Source of the DNA: Pedobacter sp. PAMC26386
Lineage (GTDB): Bacteria > Bacteroidota > Bacteroidia > Sphingobacteriales > Sphingobacteriaceae
Assembly (NCBI GenBank): GCA_014302835.1
Contig: CP060294.1
Location: 1,364,001 to 1,428,000 of the forward strand
Length of the DNA stretch: 64,000 nucleotides
Direction: 5' to 3'
A program made the translations under genes and the position numbers. Below, piece after piece: positions 34,435-43,048 of the stretch (position 1 is the stretch's first letter; each line of letters begins with the position of its first letter). The notes beneath the pieces are model-generated. The model saw only the letters and a program-made list of their open reading frames with translations. It was not told where the DNA came from and ran no database searches.

Positions 34435-35787
34435 TTAAATTTTATCTGCTGCTTCTTCTCCGGTATTTACCGCCCCTTCCATAAATCCTTGCCACTCGGC
34501 TAAATGTTCGCCAGCGAAATAGGTATGTATAAATTCTTCTTTCAATTTAGGCATCACGTTAAACCATTGTCCGGGTTTATAAAGCGCATACGCACCTTTA
34601 GAATAGTCATTGTTACCCCAATTGAAATTCACCTGTTTTTCCAGCAGTTGATTAATCTCACCAAAATGTGGTTGTAAAGTGCGTTGTATTTCACTTGCGT
34701 TCCATAAGTTACTTTGATTTGCAATTACATTGGCCTTATCACCTACACTGTACGAGATAAGTATGCCTTTGGCAGAGGGTTGACCCTTGGTGGCATGGTA
34801 AAGATAGTGGGGTAGCTCATCTGTAATCAAATCGAAACTTTCATCTTTCCAGAATCGTTCATTATATAAAAGCGCATGCTTATTAATCCTTGCATATTGT
34901 AGTTCATTGATGGCTTGTATTTTTTCAGCTGGCAGTGCAGGTAGCCAGTCTATCTTATTTAAGGCAAAACCCGGTAGAGTACAGATAATTTTATCGGCCT
35001 CCAGTGATCTGCCATTTTCACAAAGTACTTTTACCTTATTATTGATTTGAATGATTTTGCTTACCCTGTGGTTTAAAAGAATATTTTCTTTTCCTATTTT
35101 TTCAGCTAACCTGTCTGCTAGTAGTCCATTACCACCGATTATCTTTTTATCCATTTCATTTTTCTCGCTGCTTTCTGCATATTCCGCTAATGCAGAAAAA
35201 GCGGAAACATGCCGGATACTTTCTCCGAAATCGGTACTGTCCAGCAACTCTCTAATCTCCAGATCTCTTCCGTCACAGCCATTATTTATTAGATAATGCC
35301 ACCAGTCATATCTGTCTAATGCTACTTTATCTGCGGGAGAAAAGTTTTTGTAATTTTCTTTGATGTCTTGAAATTTTTGGATCCATGCTTCGCTATAATT
35401 CCACTTATCTTTTGGAAAGTAGTTTCCTTTATAGATCAAATGGGTATCCATTTGATTGTTTAATAGATTCAGCTTTAACTCGCCGCATAACTGCTGAATT
35501 CGGGTGTGGGATTCTCCAATCCACTCGCCCCCAAGTTCTACAACTAAATTTTCATCCATCTTGTGAGAAAATACTCTGCCACCTATTCTGTTTTGACTTT
35601 CAAGGATGGTAAAGTTGACTCCTTTTTGTTTGAGTCTGTTGGCAGCTGCAAGTCCGGCAAAACCAGCACCAATGATGATAACTTCAGTTTTTTTATTAGA
35701 TACAATGTTTGAAAAAGAGGAGGGTGCTATCAAAATGCCAGCGGTAGCTAAAGCACTCTGTTTGAGAAACGTTCTTCTGGTACTCAT
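34435..35787 (-). CDS. Flavin monoamine oxidase-family protein with Tat-type signal
   Basis: A 450-residue FAD oxidoreductase. The N-terminus carries twin arginines (STRRTFLKQSALA) and a hydrophobic segment, suggesting Tat export. The FAD motif VIIGAGFAGLAAANRL lies near residue 37, the flavin-contact FTILESQNRIGGRVFS near 61, and the C-terminal HTYFAGEHLAEWQGFMEGAV near 420 is the amine-oxidase signature. Amine oxidases of this kind deaminate amines such as tyramine, putrescine or amino acids. The substrate is not known. It is not in an operon with the neighbours. Confidence 0.9.
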   Translation of the reverse strand: MSTRRTFLKQSALATAGILIAPSSFSNIVSNKKTEVIIIGAGFAGLAAANRLKQKGVNFTILESQNRIGGRVFSHKMDENLVVELGGEWIGESHTRIQQLCGELKLNLLNNQMDTHLIYKGNYFPKDKWNYSEAWIQKFQDIKENYKNFSPADKVALDRYDWWHYLINNGCDGRDLEIRELLDSTDFGESIRHVSAFSALAEYAESSEKNEMDKKIIGGNGLLADRLAEKIGKENILLNHRVSKIIQINNKVKVLCENGRSLEADKIICTLPGFALNKIDWLPALPAEKIQAINELQYARINKHALLYNERFWKDESFDLITDELPHYLYHATKGQPSAKGILISYSVGDKANVIANQSNLWNASEIQRTLQPHFGEINQLLEKQVNFNWGNNDYSKGAYALYKPGQWFNVMPKLKEEFIHTYFAGEHLAEWQGFMEGAVNTGEEAADKI

Positions 35788-35974
35788 ATTGAATTGTTGT
35801 TGCTATAAAGCTAACATTTTTTTGAGGGCTTAAGGAAAGACCTGAGGTAATAAAACCTACCAGTTTGCAGGTTTTCCCTTCTGATAAAAGGAATTCCCCT
35901 TTTTTGTATTTTCTTTTATTGAATAAAGTGTTTATCCAATTTTTTCATACAAAATATCAATAAATATAATAGAA

Positions 35975-36357
35975 ATGACTCCAGAAGAAAAAATCGACCG
36001 ATCAGAAACACATGTTTTTAATTGGTATTTCCAGAGACAATCAATCACCACAATACGATGTTTGGTGGAAGAGTATTGATGATGACGACTGAAACCGCAT
36101 TTATGACAGCTACCAGATTTTGCCGGAAAAGCTTTGTCTTGGTTAGCAGCGATAAAATCGACTTTACAAAACCTATTCCTGCAGGCTCTTTAGTTGAATT
36201 GATAGGTCGGGTAGAGCGTATTGGTAATACAAGTATAAAAATAAAAGTGGATGTTTATTTAGCAAGAATGAAAGAAAACCATAGAGAAAAAGTAGTAATT
36301 GGTGCTTTTACTTTAGTAGCCATAGATGAGGATAATAAGCCTGTTCTGATCCAGTAA
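35975..36357 (+). pseudogene. Acyl-CoA thioesterase (hotdog), frameshifted near its N-terminus
   Basis: The 5' end reads MTPEEKIDRSETHVF from the ATG at 35975 but then needs a shift: the next part of the protein, VFPETINHHNTMFGG, lies in another frame beginning at the TTG at 36022. One missing base in the T/A run at about 36017-36022 restores a continuous product. Downstream, GGRVLMMTTETAFMTATRFC and DKIDFTKPIPAGSLVELIGR are typical of YciA-like acyl-CoA thioesterases, and the protein ends normally near 111 residues from the TTG. Either the gene is a recent pseudogene, or the assembly has a one-base error in a homopolymer, or translation begins at the TTG and yields a functional shorter protein. 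Confidence 0.7.
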
Positions 36358-36463
36358 AGTTGGGAGGATAAACTGTTACTGTAATAACTCTTTAATTTCG
36401 TGAAACGAAGAGGGAAATATATATCTTTAGTGATTGACTAAAAGATCGAAAGGAGAGAAATTG

Positions 36464-36538
36464 ATGAGTGTTAATGAAGATTAGACGGTTGATCCTGTTA
36501 AACAAATATCCAAACGTCCTCAAGCTGAAAATAAATGA
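36464..36538 (+). pseudogene. Short interrupted ORF ending in an ATGA junction
   Basis: Reading from the ATG at 36464 gives MSVNED, a TAG stop, then TVDPVKQISKRPQAENK and a stop whose TGA overlaps the ATG of the DUF3667 gene (ATGA at 36535-36538). The in-frame stop and the coupled junction suggest the ruined end of a former upstream gene. A good ribosome site (AAAGGAGAG) precedes it. It is too short to be sure of. Confidence 0.2.
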
Positions 36539-37254
36539 GTAATTGTAAAAACTGTAGTACTGAATTAAGTGGGAAATATTGTTCTGATTGTGGACAATCT
36601 GTAATCACAAAAAGAATTGATGGCCATTATATCAGGCATGAAATTGAACATGTTTTACATTTTGAAAAAGGTATCTTATTTACGATAAGAGAGCTGTTGA
36701 TTAGACCTGGGCAAAATATAAGAGAATTTATCACAGAAAATAGAAGCAGACTTGTAAAACCAATTATATTCATCATAGTAACCTCATTAATATATACATT
36801 AATAAATCATTCTTTTCATATTGAAGGAGGATACATTGATTTTAATGGTGCAGAAGATTCTGCAATAAGTTTAATCGTTAATTGGATTCAAAATCATTAT
36901 GGTTATGCTAATATTATAATAGGAGTATTTATTGCTTTTTGGATGAAATTACTTTTTAGAAAGTATGACTACAATTTTTTTGAAATATTAATTCTATTAT
37001 GTTTCGTAATGGGAATGGGAATGTTGGTGTTTTCTGTTTTTGCACTTTTTGAAGGATTAACAAAGCTAAACCTGATGAAAGGTTCTGGAATTATTTGTGT
37101 ATTATATTGTACCTGGGCGATTGGGCAATTTTTTGACAAAAATAAAGGGGTAAACTATTTAAAAGCGCTTGTTTCCTATATGTTAGGAATAATGACATTT
37201 TCTATTTCTGTGATATTTGTAGGACTTTTAATTGACTCCTTTATAAAGCACTGA
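36535..37254 (+). CDS. DUF3667 membrane protein
   Basis: A 239-residue protein with an N-terminal four-Cys zinc-ribbon-like site (SNCKNCSTELSGKYCSDCGQ) followed by the DUF3667 signature HEIEHVLHFEKGILFTIREL near residues 36-55, with a PGQNIREFI segment just after. The rest is membrane: five or so hydrophobic helices from about residue 75. The family is widespread in Bacteroidota and its function is unknown. It is a single gene downstream of the short interrupted frame at 36464. Confidence 0.85.
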   Translation: MSNCKNCSTELSGKYCSDCGQSVITKRIDGHYIRHEIEHVLHFEKGILFTIRELLIRPGQNIREFITENRSRLVKPIIFIIVTSLIYTLINHSFHIEGGYIDFNGAEDSAISLIVNWIQNHYGYANIIIGVFIAFWMKLLFRKYDYNFFEILILLCFVMGMGMLVFSVFALFEGLTKLNLMKGSGIICVLYCTWAIGQFFDKNKGVNYLKALVSYMLGIMTFSISVIFVGLLIDSFIKH

Positions 37255-37355
37255 ACTATTAACAGCAGATAACATGGCGATAAATGCTAGTTTCGTTTTC
37301 TTACAATTTTAACGATTAGAATATGGTCAATTTTGATTATCAAATCATAAAGATC

Positions 37356-38240
37356 ATGAACAATATATCAAAAAAGACTTCTATTTTAATTACCGGTGCT
37401 ACTGGCACGATAGGTTCTGAACTGGCCAGACAACTTTCAGCAGCTGGTTTAAGTTTCAAAACTATGGTACGCTCATTCAATAATACAGAATCAATCAGCT
37501 CACTAGCTGGAGTTGAGTTGGTGAGTGGTGACTTTAACGAACCGCAAAGTCTTTACAAGGCGCTTATTGGGGTAGAAAAAGTATTTCTGCTGACCAATTC
37601 TTCTGAGGAGGCTGAGGCCCAGCAGATCGCATTAGTAGATGCTGCAGTAGCAGCAGGTGTAAAACATATTGTTAAACTCTCTCAGTTTGCCGCTAATCTT
37701 CAATCTCCTGTGCGTTATCTGCGTTATCATGCAGCAGTGGAACAAAAGATTATTGCCTCAGGTATAGCTTATACTTTTCTGCGACCTAATCTTTTTATGC
37801 AGGGAGTGCTTGTTTTTCGCGAGCCAATTATCTCTCAGGGTAAGTTCTTTGCACCCATAGGCGAAGGAAAAGTTAGCCTGGTCGACGTTCGGGATATCGC
37901 AGCTGTTGCTGCCAAATCGCTAACTGAAGGTGGTCATGAAGGAAAGATATACAATCTGACTGGCCCAGAGGCTATAACGCATTCCGAAATAGCGCGTCTG
38001 CTTTCTAGTGCTACTGCCAGAGAGATAAAATTCATAGATGTTACGCCAGATGACATGCGGCAGGCAATTTTATCTTTAGGTTTCCCCGAATGGCAGGCTG
38101 AGGGCTTAATAGAAGATTATGCCCATTATGCCAGAGGCGAAGCAGCGTTGATCAGCCAGGACATTTTGCAGGTGACCGGCAAGTCGCCCTACAATTTTGG
38201 GACCTTTGTAAAAGACCATGCATCATTGTTTTTAGCATAA
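37356..38240 (+). CDS. NmrA-like / SDR-type NAD(P)-binding protein
   Basis: I choose the ATG at 37356 (MNNISKKTSIL), giving 294 residues, because the extra 11 codons upstream look like leader sequence. A Rossmann NAD(P)-binding motif GATGTIGSELARQL is near residue 14. The NmrA-like substrate domain follows, with the family FLLTNSSEEAEAQQIALVDA and KLSQFAANLQSPVRYLRYHA. Members include NAD(P)H:quinone oxidoreductases of the QOR2/azoreductase type and redox-sensing regulators. No catalytic Tyr-Lys pair is conserved in the classical SDR way. It ends in a terminator and is convergent with the LysR gene at 38305. Confidence 0.85.
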   Translation: MNNISKKTSILITGATGTIGSELARQLSAAGLSFKTMVRSFNNTESISSLAGVELVSGDFNEPQSLYKALIGVEKVFLLTNSSEEAEAQQIALVDAAVAAGVKHIVKLSQFAANLQSPVRYLRYHAAVEQKIIASGIAYTFLRPNLFMQGVLVFREPIISQGKFFAPIGEGKVSLVDVRDIAAVAAKSLTEGGHEGKIYNLTGPEAITHSEIARLLSSATAREIKFIDVTPDDMRQAILSLGFPEWQAEGLIEDYAHYARGEAALISQDILQVTGKSPYNFGTFVKDHASLFLA

Positions 38241-38254
38241 AATCATTTTTATTC

Positions 38255-38281
38255 AGGCCGGTCGGGTAAAACTGCCGGCCT
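38255..38281. terminator. GC-rich hairpin terminator
   Basis: AGGCCGG at 38255-38261 pairs with CCGGCCT at 38275-38281, followed by TTTATTTT. It lies between the NmrA-like gene and the convergent LysR gene. Confidence 0.7.
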
Positions 38282-38304
38282 TTTATTTTATGCTGGAGGC
38301 ACTT

Positions 38305-39198
38305 TTATTGGCTTGGGTTTAATAGTTTCCTGACCATTTCGATCTGAGTCGTAGTTACATTGTTCTTATGATAAGCAAGATATATTGTGTTGCTTGTAGA
38401 CTCCTTTCCTTTCCAGATCTCTTTGATTTTTTTTGCTTCAATAAGATCTTTTACTAGATAATCTGAGGCAATTGTGATACCATTACCATGGGAGATTCCC
38501 TTTAAAATCGCATTAAAATCGGGTATGATAAATCTTGGCTTTATTGCCGGGCGTTTTTTGAAATTCTTAAGCCAAAATCGACGGATAATTGGCAAATCAC
38601 TGCTGTATACATGCCAATTCTGCTCAGTAAGCCATTTTTCTGCCAAATCATACTCGCCTTTGCTGATCATTTGGTCAAATAACGTTGTATCATGATTGTA
38701 GCTGCTGACCAACAAGAAGTTTTCTTCCCTGAGTGGCTCATATATAATGTCTTTTTCTTCGTCACATTGTGTTGCCACCACGAAATATAGTTTTCCGCTC
38801 TGTAGCTTTTTAATCAGTGGCTGAGTTAAGCCAAATTCAAATACCAGGTTAGCCGGCGCAGTGTGTATTTTTTTGGCGAGTACCTGGGTGAAAAACTCGT
38901 TAGGCACACCAATACAGGTTAGGGGAATATTGGATGACCGGGTATACCTGAACTCGGCTTCGACATGTTCGAGTTTATCAATAGCTTCAATAATCTGGGT
39001 GTAAAATAATTTGCCGTAATCAGTTGGTACCATGCGGCGTGGCTGTCTTTCAAACAACTGTTTACCAATGTGTGCCTCTAGTGCAGAAAGGTGCTGACTT
39101 ACGTTAGGTTGGGAGATGAGCAGTTCGACAGCTGCACCTGTAAGCGTGCCGGCCTGATATATAGCCTTAAAAGTCCTGTACCATTCCAGATTTACCAT
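38305..39198 (-). CDS. LysR-family transcriptional regulator
   Basis: A 297-residue LysR protein with the N-terminal HTH (about residues 1-60, including GAAVELLISQPNVSQHLSAL) and a long substrate-binding domain. It is divergent from the NAD-dependent epimerase-type gene at 39357, across 158 bp that contain two small palindromes at 39241-39273. The geometry suggests control of the epimerase-like gene. The ligand is not known. Compared with the LysR at the left edge, the HTH is similar but the effector domain is clearly different, so they are separate regulators. Confidence 0.92.
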   Translation of the reverse strand: MVNLEWYRTFKAIYQAGTLTGAAVELLISQPNVSQHLSALEAHIGKQLFERQPRRMVPTDYGKLFYTQIIEAIDKLEHVEAEFRYTRSSNIPLTCIGVPNEFFTQVLAKKIHTAPANLVFEFGLTQPLIKKLQSGKLYFVVATQCDEEKDIIYEPLREENFLLVSSYNHDTTLFDQMISKGEYDLAEKWLTEQNWHVYSSDLPIIRRFWLKNFKKRPAIKPRFIIPDFNAILKGISHGNGITIASDYLVKDLIEAKKIKEIWKGKESTSNTIYLAYHKNNVTTTQIEMVRKLLNPSQ

Positions 39199-39240
39199 TG
39201 TGTAAAGTTATGAACTTATTTAAAGATAGGGATTGATTAA

Positions 39241-39273
39241 CTATAAACTAACTTATAGCTAATGATAAATCAT
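39241..39273. promoter_or_regulatory. Paired palindromes in the LysR divergent region
   Basis: CTATAA (39241-39246) and TTATAG (39253-39258) form a 6-6-6 palindrome of the size LysR proteins bind. A few bases on, ATGAT and ATCAT (39262-39273) form a second palindrome around AA. Both lie between the LysR gene and the divergent epimerase-type gene. Binding is inferred. Confidence 0.4.
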
Positions 39274-39356
39274 ATTATTTCATTTATAATTTAAACTGGC
39301 AGACCTTTGTAGTGAAATACTAAAGCAGATATACTGTATTATTAAAACAATTAATC

Positions 39357-40256
39357 ATGAAAATATTTTTGACTGGTGCTACGGGATATATTGGCAGTTC
39401 TCTGGCGAAATTTCTGGCAGACAAAGGAAATCAGGTTTATGGGTTATACCGTAATCCTGCTAAAGTAGAAGAATTAAAACAATTGGGTATTATCCCGGTA
39501 CTGGGAACGCTGGAAGATAAAGAACTGCTTGATCAGTATGCCCGGCTGTCAGATACGGTTATACATACCGCTGACTCAGATCATCGCTCTGCAATTGAAA
39601 CGATGCTCATTGCTCTGGCGGGCACAGGCAAAACTTTTATCCATACATCTGGATCTAGCGTGGTTGGCGATGATGTGTTGGGGAGGTCTGAAAATTCGGA
39701 AGTCTTTGAGGAGGAAAGTTTATTTATGCCTATGGATATTAGGGTTGAGCGGGTGAGTATTAACAATCTGGTTCGTATTACCGGGATCCAGACACAAGTA
39801 AGGACTATAGTAATTGTTCCTTCTATGATTTACGGAGATAGCCTGGGACTGGACACCGAAAGCGATCAGCTACCTGTTATTTTTCGTAAATCGCGGGAAA
39901 TGGGGAAAGGGGTTTATTTAGGTAAAGGGATCAATAGGTGGTCAAATGTACATATTGCAGATTTGGTAGAATTGTATGACTTGGCTTTGGAAAAAGCACC
40001 ATCTGCTGGATATTTTTATGCGGAAAATGGCGAAGAATCTTACTTTGATCTGGCAAGGTACATCAGTACAGCAATGGGTTATGGTGGGGAAGTAAGTTCA
40101 TGGGATGCTGAGGATGCATTGGCTGAACTTGGTGATTGGGCACGTTTTGCATTAGGTTCCAATAGTCGCGTACGGGCAGTTCATGCCAGACAGTTGCTAG
40201 GCTGGATGCCGAAAGGAGAGTCTGTATCTTCCTGGATTGCTGGTAAGGGGTATTAA
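39357..40256 (+). CDS. NAD-dependent epimerase/dehydratase-family protein
   Basis: A 299-residue extended-SDR protein. The dinucleotide-binding GATGYIGSSLAKFL motif is near residues 7-20. The active-site region is less classical than usual: a clear YxxxK pair at the expected distance is not visible, so it may be an atypical SDR or an epimerase relative acting on a nucleotide sugar or an alcohol. Regions such as VIVPSMIYGDSLGLD and the FYAENGEESYFDLARYISTA segment fit the epimerase family. Divergence from the LysR gene, and the palindromes between, suggest regulated expression. Confidence 0.8.
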   Translation: MKIFLTGATGYIGSSLAKFLADKGNQVYGLYRNPAKVEELKQLGIIPVLGTLEDKELLDQYARLSDTVIHTADSDHRSAIETMLIALAGTGKTFIHTSGSSVVGDDVLGRSENSEVFEEESLFMPMDIRVERVSINNLVRITGIQTQVRTIVIVPSMIYGDSLGLDTESDQLPVIFRKSREMGKGVYLGKGINRWSNVHIADLVELYDLALEKAPSAGYFYAENGEESYFDLARYISTAMGYGGEVSSWDAEDALAELGDWARFALGSNSRVRAVHARQLLGWMPKGESVSSWIAGKGY

Positions 40257-40294
40257 TAGAAATCGTAAATTAGACTAAGAGTTAGTTTAGTTCC

Positions 40295-41140
40295 TTATTT
40301 TATATGCTGTTTTCGATATTGCGATGGCGGTATCTTTGTCACAGTTTTAAATTGTTTACTAAAGTGCGCCCAGCTGTTATAACCGCTGTCATAACAAATA
40401 TCTAATACGGGCCTGCTGGTTTCTCTCAAAAGTTTACAGGCATGACCGATTCTGATCTCTTTAATGAAGTCAAAATAGCTTTTTTTAATATTCCGTTTAA
40501 AGAAACGACAAAATGCAGGGATTGACATACGGGTAATTCCTGCTACCTCCTTTAAGGAAATTGGGCTAAGAAAATGTTTAAAGGAATAGTCAATTATTGT
40601 CTCAATGACTGAGTTTTCCTCACCGCTGTTCATGGAGTCAAAGGCGGTTGTAACGACATTTTGTTCTGTTGACAGACCAATCCTCTGCATAGCGTTTAAT
40701 AACAGTTGAATACGTTCAATCCCCTCGGCATTTTCTAACTGTCTGATCAATATCGCTATGTCATTTAATAAGTTCCCTTGCAATTGGATACCTGTATTCT
40801 TATTTGCTAATAGGCCGGCTACGTTTTTCATTTCCGGTAGGATTAAAAACCCTTCGCCCCAAAAATCTCTCATAAAATGGATCACAATCGCACTCCCAAT
40901 CGTATCTTTTTGTGATTTCCTAAACCAGTGTGGGACGTTTGTATTCAGAAAAAATATATCTCCTTGTTTATATTCTCCAATGTAATCACCTATCAATGCA
41001 GTACCATTTCCTTCGGTGATCAGAATTAATTCGCATTCCAGATGCTTATGCCATGCAGTTTCAAAATCAGGTGTTTTGTAAGTCCGGCAAGCGAATGAGT
41101 AATGTTCTTCTACATGAATTTTTTGAATAAGTGTTTTCAT
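40295..41140 (-). CDS. AraC-family regulator (probable xylose-locus regulator)
   Basis: A 281-residue AraC protein with an N-terminal cupin domain (about residues 15-110, AWHKHLECELILITEGNGTA near residue 30) and a C-terminal double HTH: LKEVAGITRMSIPAFCRFFK near residue 197 and ILDICYDSGYNSWAHFSKQF-type sequence near 244 (DICYDSGYNSWAHFSKQF). The cupin may bind a sugar. It is divergent from the GMC/xylulokinase/xylose isomerase operon, with palindromes at 41161-41246 in the intervening 224 bp. This makes it the best candidate for control of that operon. Confidence 0.92.
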   Translation of the reverse strand: MKTLIQKIHVEEHYSFACRTYKTPDFETAWHKHLECELILITEGNGTALIGDYIGEYKQGDIFFLNTNVPHWFRKSQKDTIGSAIVIHFMRDFWGEGFLILPEMKNVAGLLANKNTGIQLQGNLLNDIAILIRQLENAEGIERIQLLLNAMQRIGLSTEQNVVTTAFDSMNSGEENSVIETIIDYSFKHFLSPISLKEVAGITRMSIPAFCRFFKRNIKKSYFDFIKEIRIGHACKLLRETSRPVLDICYDSGYNSWAHFSKQFKTVTKIPPSQYRKQHIK

Positions 41141-41160
41141 AAAATTGGATATGTATTTTA

Positions 41161-41246
41161 TTCAACTGCTATCTGTACATGAAATAACGCTGTTAGATCT
41201 AATAATTGATCAGATAGCATATTTATTTCAATAAATAACAGTTGAA
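41161..41246. promoter_or_regulatory. Nested palindromes between AraC and the xylose operon
   Basis: TTCAACTG (41161-41168) matches CAGTTGAA (41239-41246) in reverse complement. GCTATCTG (41168-41175) matches CAGATAGC (41211-41218). ATTTATT and AATAAAT (41221-41236) form a third palindrome with a TC spacer. Three nested symmetric elements in one divergent promoter region are more than chance would normally give, and suggest a regulator-bound control region. Confidence 0.5.
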
Positions 41247-41364
41247 CAGGGGGTGCTTAATTCTGTAGATTTAAAACTAACGATTTCTTTGCCGTTCGAA
41301 TAATTTTAAGTTGAATAAAAAACCAAATATATTTTTATGAATAAAATCTCAATCAAAGCCGGTT

Positions 41365-43044
41365 ATGAAAGATAATGCATACGACGCAATTGTAGTTGGT
41401 TCTGGTATAAGCGGTGGCTGGGCTGCAAAAGAACTTTGTGAAAAAGGGTTGAAAGTTCTAATGTTGGAACGTGGTGGTCCCTATGATCATGTTAAGGATT
41501 ATAAGACTGCTCAGAAAAACCCATGGGAATTTGAACACCGGGGAAGTACCACAACAGAGCAGAAAAAGAAGTATCCTATCATTCATAGGGGTTGGGCAGC
41601 CTCAGAAGCGGTAATGGATGCCTGGGCAAACGAAGAAGATTGTCCTTATACAGAAATTAAACCCTTTACCTGGTGGCGTAGCTACCGTATGGGGGGGCGT
41701 TCTATTTTATGGGGCAGACAATCTTATCGCTGGAGTCAGATGGATTTTGAAGGGAATGAGAAGGATGGTATCGCAACTCCCTGGCCGATCGGTTACGCAG
41801 ATCTTGCACCGTGGTATGATCATGTAGAAAAATTTGCTGGAATTAGCGGGTCTATAGAAAACCTTGCTCAATTACCTGACGGACACTTTTTACCGCCAAT
41901 GGAATTGAATTGTGTAGAAAAGGATATGGCTGAAAGAATAAAAAAAGAATACCATGAAAAGAGGCATTTAATTATTGGGAGAGTTGCCAACCTTACTGCT
42001 GAAATTCCTGGAAGAACGAAATGTCAGTTCAGAAACCGGTGTTGGGAAGGATGTCCGTTTGGAGGCTATTTTAGTACACAGTCATCTACCTTGCCGGCGG
42101 CTATGAAAACCGGAAATCTTACCGTACGTCCTTATTCTTTAGTGAAACAGGTTTTATATGACCAGCATACAAAAAAAGCAACGGGAGTTGAAATACTGGA
42201 TACGGAAACAAATCAAACCTATGAATTTAAGAGTAAGATTGTTTTCTTATGTGCTTCAACCTTAAATACTGCCTGGATCTTACTTAATTCTGCGACTGAT
42301 ACCTGGCCCGGTGGTTTAGGGAGCAGCAGTGGTGAATTAGGTCATAATGTGATGGATCATCATTATAATGTGGGTGCTTCTGGTACTGTTGAGGGGTATG
42401 AAGATCAATATGTATTTGGCAGAAGGGCTAATGGATTCTATATCCCCAGATTCGTGAATCTAGCAGGTGATAAAAGAGATTATCTACGTGGTTTTGGCTA
42501 TCAGGGAGGAGCAAGCAGAGCAGGATGGGGTAGAGAAATTGCTGAATTAAATATTGGAGGTAATTTTAAGGATGCTTTGACAGAACCTGGAAGATGGACG
42601 ATTGGAGCAACCGGATTTGGAGAAATACTTCCATACCATGAAAATATGGTTTCGCTCGATAAAAATAAGAAAGATAAATGGGGGCTGCCTGTTTTAGCGA
42701 TGGATGCAGAACTGAAAGAGAATGAGTTTAAAATGCGCAAAGATATGCAGGAAGAAATGAAAGCTATGTTTGAGGCTTCGGGGATAAAGAACGTAAGCAC
42801 CTGGGATAATGGCCATGCTTTGGGACATGGGATCCATGAAATGGGAACGGCAAGGATGGGCAGAGATCCAAAAACATCAGTCTTGAATAAATGGAATCAG
42901 ATTTGGGATTGTATGAATGTATTTGTCACAGATGGTGCTTGTATGACTTCATCTGCCTGCCAGAATCCATCGCTGACTTATATGGCCTTAACAGCAAGAG
43001 CTGTAGATTATGCTGTAAGTGAATTAAAGAAAAATAACATTTAA
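41365..43044 (+). CDS. GMC-family sugar/glycoside dehydrogenase, large subunit
   Basis: A 559-residue GMC flavoprotein without its own signal peptide. The FAD motif VVGSGISGGWAAKEL lies near residues 10-24, the catalytic His491 in HEMGTARMG and Asn534 in NPSLT. A cysteine set Cys220, Cys226 and Cys230 (CQFRNRCWEGCPFGG) resembles the 3Fe-4S site of FAD glucose dehydrogenases, where the spacing is C-x4-C-x3-C; here it is C-x5-C-x3-C. Together with the next gene it looks like a two-subunit, quinone-linked sugar or glucoside 3-dehydrogenase. I infer that it is carried to the periplasm with its partner. Xylulokinase and xylose isomerase follow in the same operon. Confidence 0.88.
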   Translation: MKDNAYDAIVVGSGISGGWAAKELCEKGLKVLMLERGGPYDHVKDYKTAQKNPWEFEHRGSTTTEQKKKYPIIHRGWAASEAVMDAWANEEDCPYTEIKPFTWWRSYRMGGRSILWGRQSYRWSQMDFEGNEKDGIATPWPIGYADLAPWYDHVEKFAGISGSIENLAQLPDGHFLPPMELNCVEKDMAERIKKEYHEKRHLIIGRVANLTAEIPGRTKCQFRNRCWEGCPFGGYFSTQSSTLPAAMKTGNLTVRPYSLVKQVLYDQHTKKATGVEILDTETNQTYEFKSKIVFLCASTLNTAWILLNSATDTWPGGLGSSSGELGHNVMDHHYNVGASGTVEGYEDQYVFGRRANGFYIPRFVNLAGDKRDYLRGFGYQGGASRAGWGREIAELNIGGNFKDALTEPGRWTIGATGFGEILPYHENMVSLDKNKKDKWGLPVLAMDAELKENEFKMRKDMQEEMKAMFEASGIKNVSTWDNGHALGHGIHEMGTARMGRDPKTSVLNKWNQIWDCMNVFVTDGACMTSSACQNPSLTYMALTARAVDYAVSELKKNNI

Positions 43045-43048
43045 GCTT

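Noticed and set aside
40270..40294. ACTAA-GAG-TTAGT palindrome after the epimerase gene as a terminator
   Set aside because: The stem is only 5 bp and AT-rich, and is too weak to call.
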